Shown here one piece after another: positions 6,030 through 13,066 of a DNA stretch of 15,790 nucleotides. The stretch comes from Oscillospiraceae bacterium (GTDB lineage: Bacteria; Bacillota_A; Clostridia; Monoglobales; WRBX01), in the NCBI GenBank assembly GCA_009784335.1, contig WRBX01000004.1, positions 1-15,790 of the forward strand. Reading direction: 5' to 3'. The position numbers and the translations under genes are program-made. The notes under the pieces are model-generated. The model saw nothing but the letters and a program-made list of their open reading frames with translations, searched no databases and was not told the origin of the DNA. Every line of letters begins with the position of its first letter. The first letter of the stretch is position 1.

Positions 6030-7451
6030 TTAAGGACCAGTAAAACCTCGAGAAACTTCGCTTATTCGTTGCTTGACAACGGGATTATTTGTCGGGCTTT
6101 TGTTTTCACGGATATTTGAAAGTGTTGAGCGAATTGGTGTTTTGTTTATTTGTAATGCGTTCAAATTTTTGTCAACTACATTTAATAACTCCTTGTTATA
6201 TTCCGCATTATATTTTTGCAAATTCTTTTTGACATTTTCTAATTTCTTTGTTAACTCTTTCTTTTGTTCGGGTGTTTTTGCTCGCTCCGCCATTCCTTTA
6301 ATTTCTTTATCAATGGCATCTGCAACTTTTGTCTTTGATTTAGAATAATCATCGGCAGTTTGAATTATATCTTCAAGAATATATTTTTCTCTTTCTTTTG
6401 TGAGAAATTCATCAATATCTTTGCCCAGTTTGTCATATTTTTCTATAAATTTTTTGTATTCTATGCGGTCACTTTTCTTTAGCTTTTGAATTTCTGCATC
6501 ATCTAGGAAAGCTGAACCGAATTTATCTCTTGCACTCCATATTAAGCTATCTCTTTCTGCATCCAACTGAACTAGGCCTTTTCCATATCCTTTTATCTCT
6601 AGTTCTTTCTTTGAAAGCAATTCTTTTGCTTTATTTGTGATATTCGAAAGACCTTCACATTCTTGTAGTTCAACAGGACTTGCTTTTATTAGGCCTTGAA
6701 GTGTCATACTGTCATCTAAGTTTTCATCCATTAGAGTTATAATATTTGATAATTCTTTACTTCCTGTATTTTGCTCATAACTTTTATATAGCATATTAAT
6801 ATCTGAATTAAGGTAAGCTTGCGTCATTTTATCAAGACCTGCAAATTCACCTAAAAATGTTACTACTGAAACTGCTTCTGAATAAGAAGTTTTTTTATTA
6901 CCATTTGGAAGACTTTCAAGATTTGAGAGATATTCCGTAAAGCCTTCATCTAATGCTAATGAACCTTTGTCAACAGCAAACCCATTATTGCGGTCTATTT
7001 CCCAATTATTACTTTTGCTCATAGCATGAAATATTTCATGACTTCTTGTGTCGCGCGATGGAATAGAGTCGCCAAAAAAGTATAGTGTGTTTGAAGAAAG
7101 ATGATAGGCAGCCATTGCACCGTATCCTCTAAAATCTTGCGTCTCACTCTTATATGTTCCAACATATCTGTCAAACTTATTACTAAAAACATTCTTTAAA
7201 CTATCTGTATTCCCACCAATAGTATTTGCCAAAAAAACAACGGTATTGTTTTTATCTTGTGTTTTTAACTCCTGCAAGCTTTCATGCGAAACTTCTATCC
7301 TTGCTTTATCATTTGATATTTGATTTTCAGCTTGAGGTAGTGAGGAATCCCCATTCAATAGCAAAGCTACAGTACCTATTTTTAGATACCCTTTTGCTTT
7401 GTTATAAATTTGCGAAGCTTTTTTCTTTGCTTTCTTGAAAAAATCAGGCAT
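6030..7451 (-). CDS. Orphan protein with HExxH metallopeptidase motif and coiled-coil tail
   Basis: This 473-residue protein is not one I recognise. Residues 130-175 contain HEIFH (138-142) followed by LDEGFTEYL (167-175), the arrangement of gluzincin zinc peptidases, with His138 and His142 as likely ligands, Glu139 as the catalytic base and Glu169 or Glu173 as a possible third ligand. The N-terminus is Lys-rich (FFKKAKKKASQIYNKAKGYL) with a short hydrophobic stretch (IGTVALLLN), too short for a confident signal peptide. Residues about 270-440 are highly charged and probably helical or coiled coil. ATG 7451 is preferred because AGGTGAGG (minus strand, 7462-7455) lies just upstream; an in-frame GTG at 7460 sits inside that RBS. 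The gene is AT-rich and Lys/Asn-rich, lies opposite to its neighbours, and its stop abuts the RNase M5 stop. It may be an accessory or acquired gene; its substrate is unknown. Confidence 0.75.
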   Translation of the reverse strand: MPDFFKKAKKKASQIYNKAKGYLKIGTVALLLNGDSSLPQAENQISNDKARIEVSHESLQELKTQDKNNTVVFLANTIGGNTDSLKNVFSNKFDRYVGTYKSETQDFRGYGAMAAYHLSSNTLYFFGDSIPSRDTRSHEIFHAMSKSNNWEIDRNNGFAVDKGSLALDEGFTEYLSNLESLPNGNKKTSYSEAVSVVTFLGEFAGLDKMTQAYLNSDINMLYKSYEQNTGSKELSNIITLMDENLDDSMTLQGLIKASPVELQECEGLSNITNKAKELLSKKELEIKGYGKGLVQLDAERDSLIWSARDKFGSAFLDDAEIQKLKKSDRIEYKKFIEKYDKLGKDIDEFLTKEREKYILEDIIQTADDYSKSKTKVADAIDKEIKGMAERAKTPEQKKELTKKLENVKKNLQKYNAEYNKELLNVVDKNLNALQINKTPIRSTLSNIRENKSPTNNPVVKQRISEVSRGFTGP

Positions 7452-7471
7452 TTTCCTCACCTTCTAATTGT

Positions 7472-7500
7472 AAGTTAACATATAATTGAATGAAAGTCAA
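7472..7500 (-). promoter_or_regulatory. Candidate promoter for the metallopeptidase-like gene
   Basis: On the minus strand TTGACT (7500-7495) is followed after 17 bases by TAACTT (7477-7472), preceded by TG in the extended -10 position. The predicted start, near 7465, again falls just before the RBS, as for the other short-leader genes here. The -10 match is weak. Confidence 0.45.
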
Positions 7501-7556
7501 TAGGAAAAACCGCAGTTATGTTAAGATTTTGTAAAATTTTGTAAAAATTTTAAAGA

Positions 7557-7587
7557 TTGACAATAAAAGCGGAAATGATAATATGAT
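7557..7587 (+). promoter_or_regulatory. Promoter for alaS and probably the downstream run
   Basis: A consensus -35 box TTGACA (7557-7562) is followed by overlapping -10 candidates, TAATAT at 7579-7584 (16-base spacer) or TATGAT at 7582-7587 (19-base spacer). The RBS AGGTGA follows at 7591-7596. The leader is far too short for a T-box riboswitch, which often controls aminoacyl-tRNA synthetase genes in Firmicutes. Upstream bases 7526-7555 are very AT-rich, with a repeated TTTTGTAAAA motif that could act as an UP element. Confidence 0.7.
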
Positions 7588-7604
7588 TTTAGGTGAGAAT
7601 TGTA

Positions 7605-9839
7605 ATGAAATTTAGAACAGTTAATGAGCTAAGAGAAATGTTTTTGAAATTTTTTGAGGAGCGGGGGCATTTAAGGCTGGCGAGCGGCTCGCTTGTGCCG
7701 GAGAGCGATCCGTCGCTTCTTTTGATTAACTCGGGAATGGCGCCGCTGAAGCCATATTTCACGGGTGCGATAGCGCCACCGGCAAAACGCGCGGCATCGT
7801 GCCAAAAGTGCATTCGCACGCCGGATATTGATAGGGTGGGCAAAACTTCGCGCCATGCCACCTTTTTCGAAATGCTTGGCAATTTTTCGTTTGGCGATTA
7901 TTTCAAGAAAGATGCGTGCAAATGGGCTTGGGAATTCGTGACCGAAACGCTTGAAATTCCCCAGGATAGGCTGTATGTTTCGGTTTATTTGGAGGACGAT
8001 GAAGCCGAGGAGATTTGGATTTCGCATGTGGGGGTGCCGGCTGAGCGCATTGTGCGGCTTGGCAAGGCCGATAATTTTTGGGAGCATGGGGTGGGGCCAT
8101 GCGGGCCGTGCAGCGAGATTTATTATGATAGGGGCGAGAGCGAGTCTTGCGGCGAGGAAACCTGCGCGCCCGGGTGTGATTGCGATAGGTTTGTTGAGTT
8201 TTGGAATTTAGTTTTCACGCAATTCGATAAGGATGATAAAGGGAATTATGCGCCGCTACCAAAGCCAAATATTGACACAGGGATGGGGCTGGAGCGCTTG
8301 GCGGCGATATGCCAGGGCGTGGATAATTTATTTGAAATTGATACAGTGCGGGCGATTTTGGATGCGGTGGCGGCAAAAGCGGGGATTGGGTATAAAAAGA
8401 ATGATAAATTTGATGTTTCGCTTCGGGTGATTGCCGACCACATTCGCGGGACAGTTTTCATGATAGGCGATGGGGTGGCGCCTTCGAACGAGGGGCGAGG
8501 GTATGTTCTGCGGCGGCTGCTGCGGCGTGCGGCTCGGCATGGGCGCCTCTTGGGCATTGATGGCGCATTTTTGGCGGATATTGCGAGGGTTGTGATTGAA
8601 TATAATAAGGATGCATATCCGGAGCTTGCCGAAAAAGAAACATATATATTGAAGATTATTGGCCTGGAAGAAGAGCGGTTTAGCCAGACAATAGAGCAGG
8701 GAATGGAGATTTTGAAGGGGTTTATTACTAAGAGGATTGCGACAGCGCAGAATGTTTTCAACCTTTATGATACTTATGGTTTTCCATTCGATTTAACCAA
8801 AGAAATCTTGGCGGAAGCGGGGATTTTAGCGGATGAAGAAGGGTTTAATAAGCTGATGAATGAGCAGCGGGAGCGGGCGAGGGCGGCGCGCGGGAATGAT
8901 AGTTCTTGGGATGCAGAGGTAGGGCAGGGGGAGAAAAAAGAGGAGAATGAGGCGGAATCAAGAGCACATTCGGCGACTCATTTGTTGCAGGCGGCGCTTC
9001 GAAAAGTTTTGGGCGATCATGTTTTTCAAAAGGGTTCGTTTGTGGGAGAAGATAGGCTCAGATTTGATTTTTCGCATTTTGAGGCGATGACAGCTGAGCA
9101 ATTAAGAGAAGTGGAAGAAGAGGTTAACAGGAACATATTAATGGCTACGCCTTCTGATATTAGAGTTATGACCTTAAATGAAGCCAAGGGGATGGGTGCG
9201 ATGGCACTTTTTGGCGAGAAGTATGGCGCAGAGGTTCGTGTTGTTAAACTTGCTGATTCCATTGAGTTTTGCGGTGGCAAACATGTAAGTAACACAGGGA
9301 AAATTGGTTTATTTCATATTAATGGAGAGAGCGGCTCGGCGGCAGGGGTTAGAAGAATTGATGCGAGCGTTGGGCTTGGAATTTTAGGCATTATTACTGG
9401 GATAAAAACAGAGGCAAGTGAAAAGACTTTACACTTGCAAAACGAGATAAAAGAATTGCAAAAAGAAATGAAAAGGTTGAAAAGTTCAAGTTTTTCTGTG
9501 CCACAAGAAATTACGAAAGAAGTTAACGGAATTATGGTTAGTATAGTAAAACTTGAAACAAGTGATGTTAATGCGTTAGAACAAGTAGCAGATAGTGTAA
9601 AGGTTAAAAACTTGACAAGTGTTGTGGCCGTTGGTGGTGCGGATAAAGAAGAAATTAAGTTTGTTGTCGCGGCAACTGATTCAGCAGTTGAAAAAGGCGC
9701 TCATGCAGGAAATATAATTCGCGAAATAGCGGAAATTTGCGGTGGTCGCGGTGGTGGCAAGCCAACATTTGCGCAAGCCGGAGCCCCGGATGCAAGCAAA
9801 TTGCAAGAGGCATTGGATAAAGTTTTTGAATTAGTTTAA
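7605..9839 (+). CDS. alaS: Alanyl-tRNA synthetase lacking the editing-domain beta-barrel
   Basis: AlaRS charges tRNA-Ala with alanine. Residues 1-430 hold the class II catalytic and tRNA-recognition domains: SDPSLLLINSGMAPLKPYFT, TPDIDRVGKTSRHATFFEMLGN abbreviated as 73-94, DTGMGLERL at 224-232, EGRGYVLRRLLRRAARHGRLLG at 296-317, and QRERARAARG at 421-430. Normal enzymes then have a beta-barrel of about 100-120 residues carrying TPFYAESGGQ. Here only a short acidic linker (about 431-452) precedes HSATHLL. The zinc-binding half of the editing region remains: His455 and His459, then Cys556 and His560 in CGGKH (usually CGGTH). A short coiled coil (602-628) and the C-Ala domain with GGRGGGKP (713-720) follow. 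The protein is 744 residues against about 870-880 usual. Start 7605 has AGGTGA 8 bases upstream; an in-frame GTG at 7593 lies inside that RBS. The 5' two-thirds is distinctly GC-richer than the 3' third. Aminoacylation is likely intact; editing is uncertain. Confidence 0.95.
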   Translation: MKFRTVNELREMFLKFFEERGHLRLASGSLVPESDPSLLLINSGMAPLKPYFTGAIAPPAKRAASCQKCIRTPDIDRVGKTSRHATFFEMLGNFSFGDYFKKDACKWAWEFVTETLEIPQDRLYVSVYLEDDEAEEIWISHVGVPAERIVRLGKADNFWEHGVGPCGPCSEIYYDRGESESCGEETCAPGCDCDRFVEFWNLVFTQFDKDDKGNYAPLPKPNIDTGMGLERLAAICQGVDNLFEIDTVRAILDAVAAKAGIGYKKNDKFDVSLRVIADHIRGTVFMIGDGVAPSNEGRGYVLRRLLRRAARHGRLLGIDGAFLADIARVVIEYNKDAYPELAEKETYILKIIGLEEERFSQTIEQGMEILKGFITKRIATAQNVFNLYDTYGFPFDLTKEILAEAGILADEEGFNKLMNEQRERARAARGNDSSWDAEVGQGEKKEENEAESRAHSATHLLQAALRKVLGDHVFQKGSFVGEDRLRFDFSHFEAMTAEQLREVEEEVNRNILMATPSDIRVMTLNEAKGMGAMALFGEKYGAEVRVVKLADSIEFCGGKHVSNTGKIGLFHINGESGSAAGVRRIDASVGLGILGIITGIKTEASEKTLHLQNEIKELQKEMKRLKSSSFSVPQEITKEVNGIMVSIVKLETSDVNALEQVADSVKVKNLTSVVAVGGADKEEIKFVVAATDSAVEKGAHAGNIIREIAEICGGRGGGKPTFAQAGAPDASKLQEALDKVFELV

Positions 9840-9852
9840 TTTGGAGGAAGTT

Positions 9853-10422
9853 ATGAAAAAGATTGAGAAATATTTATATCAGGATCCTGCCGATGGAGAT
9901 TTTCATTATAATTCTCTTAAAAAGTCTTTTGTACCTTCCAGTGCAAAATACAGAAACAATCCGGACTATTTGCCAAATGGGATAATGGGAAAAGTTAAGT
10001 TTTATTATAGGTTTATTGATATTGACGATTATTATTATGCTAGAAAAGAGCCATTTGGTAAGAGAACTTTTTTGTTTGAGCCTTGGCCAATTGAATTTTG
10101 GAATAAAGTTTTCCCGGATTTTAACGAGAATGAAAGAGGTTTTTGGCGTGAGTTTGCGAATGTGCTTCGCGAATATAATAGTGAATCTTCGCTGAGAAAG
10201 ATGTTTTCGCAGTTCACAAAACAGCAACAAAACTATATTTTGAATTTACATAATGAAGCATTGATTTCTGAGCCTGTTTGGAGCGGACATTTGGCTGGCG
10301 TGGCACAAGATGTCTATGAAATTGCAAATATAGCAAGGATGCCTATTTCAAAAAAGAAATTTTACATTGATAATCCAGGATTAAGACCGATTTCAAAGTA
10401 TTTTAGAGATATTTTAAGATAA
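9853..10422 (+). CDS. Hypothetical protein, no recognised family
   Basis: The 189-residue protein resembles no family I know. It is rich in Tyr, Phe, Asn and Lys, has no signal peptide or membrane segment, and looks like a soluble cytoplasmic protein. Visible features are an aromatic cluster near 50-61 (YYRFIDIDDYYY), a Trp-rich stretch at about 77-100 (PWPIEFWNKVF, then GFWREFANVL), and a C-terminal IDNPGLRPISKYFRDILR. The RBS GGAGG (9843-9847) is 5 bases from ATG 9853, making the start reliable; an in-frame TTG at 9841 precedes the RBS. It begins 13 bases after alaS, so it is probably co-transcribed, but this does not reveal a function. It is more AT-rich than the 5' half of alaS. Confidence 0.8.
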   Translation: MKKIEKYLYQDPADGDFHYNSLKKSFVPSSAKYRNNPDYLPNGIMGKVKFYYRFIDIDDYYYARKEPFGKRTFLFEPWPIEFWNKVFPDFNENERGFWREFANVLREYNSESSLRKMFSQFTKQQQNYILNLHNEALISEPVWSGHLAGVAQDVYEIANIARMPISKKKFYIDNPGLRPISKYFRDILR

Positions 10423-10451
10423 ATAAAAATAGACTTACATAGGTGATTATA

Positions 10452-11267
10452 ATGAATTTTATAGAGGCAATAATACTTGGAATTGTGCAGGGTGCGGCAG
10501 AGTTTTTACCAATTTCAAGCTCCGGTCATTTGATTATTTTCCAAAACTGGCTGGGGCTGGATACCGAAGGAACAAGCTATCTCGCTTTTGATGTGCTGCT
10601 GCATATTGGAACTTTAGTTTCAGTGCTGTTTATTTTTTGGAAAGATGTTTTGGGCTTGATAATCGCATTTTTTAAAATGCTGTTTGATTTGGTGACAACC
10701 GGCAAGCTGAATTTAGAGAAAAGCGAGTATCGAAAAATGACGATTATGCTGATAATTGCGGCTGTGCCACTTGTGATTGCGGCGTTCTTTGAGAAGTATT
10801 TGCATCATTTTCCGCTGTGGCTAGTGGGAATTATGCTACTGATGACAGGTGTGATTTTGCTGCTCACCAGCAAGATTAAGAGCAACAATAAGGGCTTAAA
10901 AGAGTCAAAGTTTAGGGATGCTTTGGTGGTTGGAGTGTCGCAATTGATTGCGGTTATTCCCGGATTATCGAGGTCAGGCACGACAATTTTTGCAGGCTGT
11001 GCCATGGGCTTATCAAAAGAATTTGCTGTGCGATTTTCGTTTTTGCTTTCAATGATTGCGATTTTGGGTGCAACAGCTCTGAGCTTGGATGATATGAGTG
11101 GTGGAGTGGTTTCGACTTTCGGCTGGCAAGCACTTGCCGGGACGATAACAGCGGCATTAGTTGGAATAATAGCAATTAAGTGGCTTATTAATCTTGTTAG
11201 CAAGGGGAAACTATCTTATTTGGCGTGGTATTGTTTTGCGATGGGATTGGTTGCAATTATTTTTTAG
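10452..11267 (+). CDS. uppP: Undecaprenyl-diphosphatase (UppP/BacA)
   Basis: UppP removes a phosphate from undecaprenyl diphosphate outside the membrane, recycling the lipid carrier for peptidoglycan and other wall polymers; high expression gives bacitracin resistance. The 271-residue protein is the usual length and shows both family signatures: QGAAEFLPISSSGH at 13-26 with catalytic Glu17, and PGLSRSGTT at 170-178, plus FDVLLHIGT around His51. Several hydrophobic segments span the sequence. ATG 10452 is chosen because AGGTGA (10441-10446) lies 5 bases upstream; the in-frame GTG at 10443 is part of this RBS. It lies 29 bases after the unknown gene and 9 bases before the next, so it appears to be part of the co-directional run. 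Confidence 0.97.
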   Translation: MNFIEAIILGIVQGAAEFLPISSSGHLIIFQNWLGLDTEGTSYLAFDVLLHIGTLVSVLFIFWKDVLGLIIAFFKMLFDLVTTGKLNLEKSEYRKMTIMLIIAAVPLVIAAFFEKYLHHFPLWLVGIMLLMTGVILLLTSKIKSNNKGLKESKFRDALVVGVSQLIAVIPGLSRSGTTIFAGCAMGLSKEFAVRFSFLLSMIAILGATALSLDDMSGGVVSTFGWQALAGTITAALVGIIAIKWLINLVSKGKLSYLAWYCFAMGLVAIIF

Positions 11268-11276
11268 CACACGGAG

Positions 11277-11897
11277 ATGGATTTGAAAGATATTGTTTTT
11301 TCGGAAGTCATAAAATTTTTGCCTTTTCACGGAGAAAAATATTGGGATGACGATATAAAGTGCAAAATATTTGTATTGGGCGAGAGTCATTATATAAAAG
11401 ATGAGAATACAAAAATAGATGAACAACTTACACGAAATGTAGTGAGTGATTATATTGAATGGCGATATAAGGGGCGTTGGTGGAATTTTTATAGTGGCAT
11501 CATTAAAGTTATCTTTGGCAATGACGAGAATAGAGCTGAAAAATATAGCCGCATAGCTTTTGCGAATTTTGTACAAGAAATAGTAAGCAACACTCCTCGC
11601 AAAAGGCCTAAGGCTGATATGTGGAAAAACTCTAAGGAAGTTTTTGAAGAATTGGTTAATAAACTTCAGCCTGATATAATCCTTGCGTTAGGTAATGAAG
11701 TTTGGGCACATTTGCCTTGGGAGATTAATGGAAATAAAGCTAAATATGGAAAGACTGTTAAACATGATAATCTTGAAATTCCTACTTTTATCTACGATAT
11801 TGGCAAAAAAGTAACAGTATATAAAGTTCGTCATCCATCAGGTGGGCTTAATGCATGGAATTATCACCAAGCATTATCGAGCTTTTTTAAGTTTTAA
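11277..11897 (+). CDS. Uracil-DNA glycosylase-fold-like protein
   Basis: The 206-residue soluble protein has an arrangement suggesting the UDG superfamily: a beta strand ending in KIFVLGESHYI (residues about 29-39) in the place of the GxDPYH loop, PDIILALGNEVWAHLP near 130-145 as the central strand and helix, and VRHPSGGLNAWNYHQAL near 185-201 in the place of the HPSP loop. UDG enzymes remove uracil from DNA, but the classical catalytic residues are not clearly conserved, so this may be a divergent member with another role. The ATG at 11277 follows GGAG with no gap, which is too close; a TTG at 11283 would be spaced 6 bases from it and may be the real start. It starts 9 bases after uppP. Fold assignment is by motif only. 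Confidence 0.6.
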   Translation: MDLKDIVFSEVIKFLPFHGEKYWDDDIKCKIFVLGESHYIKDENTKIDEQLTRNVVSDYIEWRYKGRWWNFYSGIIKVIFGNDENRAEKYSRIAFANFVQEIVSNTPRKRPKADMWKNSKEVFEELVNKLQPDIILALGNEVWAHLPWEINGNKAKYGKTVKHDNLEIPTFIYDIGKKVTVYKVRHPSGGLNAWNYHQALSSFFKF

Positions 11898-11916
11898 TTA
11901 AGGTAGAGGGCTAAGC

Positions 11917-13062
11917 ATGATTAGACAACATACATACAAAATTAACTATGGCATTTTGTCGCTGTACATTATGGGTTTATTTTCTATGTTTGCTATTACA
12001 TTTACTCTTATCCTATTTGCAAATTCGGCGACTATCATACCTGTAATGTCTCCGGCGGAGGCACATAATGAAGAGGAATGCAGAGTTTCATGCTCTTTCG
12101 CGGGTGATTTTCTGATTAACAGCTTAATTTATAAAGCAGCCAAAACCGGGGCGAATATATATGATTTCACTCCTTTTATTTCTGAAATGGATGGAGTTAT
12201 AAATGCCGACATTGCAGTTTGCAATATAGATGGCACGATAGATGCAAATGGAGATAATAGCGGGATTTCACCATATCCTAGATTTAATGCACCGCGCGAG
12301 ATTTTAGATACTATTCGTCAGCTCGGATTTAATATAATAACAACCGCAAATAATCATGCATTTGATAAGGGATGGCAGGGGCTTGTAAAGACTCGGGAGA
12401 ATATTATTTCCGCCGGCATGGAGCCTTTGGGCACATTTACATCAAGCGAGGAATTTGAAGAATCTTATATTAAAGAAGTGAATGGAATTAAGGTAGGAAT
12501 GTTTGCTGCCACGGCGCTTGATAATTATCTGGGAGTTATCATCGGCGATAAAGTCAATTTTGCTATGCAGCAATTTGGACAAAATTCGTTTGATTATCCA
12601 TATGCTCTATGCGAGAGAGTGGACAAGCTGAAAGAAGCCGGTGCTGAGGCTGTTATTGTGTTTTTACATTGGGGTAAGGAATATCAAGATGCGCCAACCG
12701 AGCATCAAAGGGAGATTGCCAAGCACTTGGCAGAAAGCGGCGTGGATGTAATTGTTGGTGGGCATTCGCACTGCGTGCAACCGATAGAATGGATTGATGG
12801 CACTCTTGTGATTTATAGCCTGGGAAATTTTTTTGCGGATCAAAGCCTTTTGAAACGGCCGAAAACTCAATACGGGATGATTGTGAATCTTGATATTGTT
12901 AAGAAAAATAATGAAGTAAAAATAGAAAATGCGGAATATGTGCCAACACATTTTAGGAAAGTGAATGGGGTTTACCGGCTTTTGGTTGCAACTGATTCGG
13001 CGGCGATTTCTCATGTAGAAAATGTAGTTGGCGACAATATTCAAATGAATTTGCGGAGGTAG
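11917..13062 (+). CDS. CapA-like membrane-anchored metallophosphatase
   Basis: This 381-residue protein belongs to the CapA/PgsA family of calcineurin-like metallophosphoesterases linked to poly-gamma-glutamate or other capsule functions. A transmembrane segment at about 13-36 places the catalytic domain outside. Motifs in order: FAGDFLI with Asp64, CNIDGTID (102-109), TTANNHAFDKG (142-152), VFLHWGKEY (248-256), GGHSHCVQP (281-289) and YSLGNFFADQ (300-309). The second motif is usually NLE; here Asp replaces the Glu. The RBS GAGGG at 11906-11910 is 6 bases from the ATG. The gene ends 4 bases before ftsK, whose RBS lies inside its last codons. No pgsB or pgsC genes are visible, so poly-gamma-glutamate synthesis is not supported; a role in wall or phosphate metabolism is equally possible. 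Confidence 0.9.
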   Translation: MIRQHTYKINYGILSLYIMGLFSMFAITFTLILFANSATIIPVMSPAEAHNEEECRVSCSFAGDFLINSLIYKAAKTGANIYDFTPFISEMDGVINADIAVCNIDGTIDANGDNSGISPYPRFNAPREILDTIRQLGFNIITTANNHAFDKGWQGLVKTRENIISAGMEPLGTFTSSEEFEESYIKEVNGIKVGMFAATALDNYLGVIIGDKVNFAMQQFGQNSFDYPYALCERVDKLKEAGAEAVIVFLHWGKEYQDAPTEHQREIAKHLAESGVDVIVGGHSHCVQPIEWIDGTLVIYSLGNFFADQSLLKRPKTQYGMIVNLDIVKKNNEVKIENAEYVPTHFRKVNGVYRLLVATDSAAISHVENVVGDNIQMNLRR

Positions 13063-13066
13063 AAAA

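Noticed and set aside
7461..7604. Possible T-box or other riboswitch before alaS
   Set aside because: The -10 box ends less than 30 bases before the ATG and the region is simple AT-rich sequence without a specifier hairpin, T-box motif or antiterminator.
7671..8761. Several minus-strand and alternative-frame open frames across alaS
   Set aside because: They arise from the GC-rich codon usage in this part of alaS, have no ribosome binding sites, and encode Arg/Pro-rich sequence without conserved motifs.
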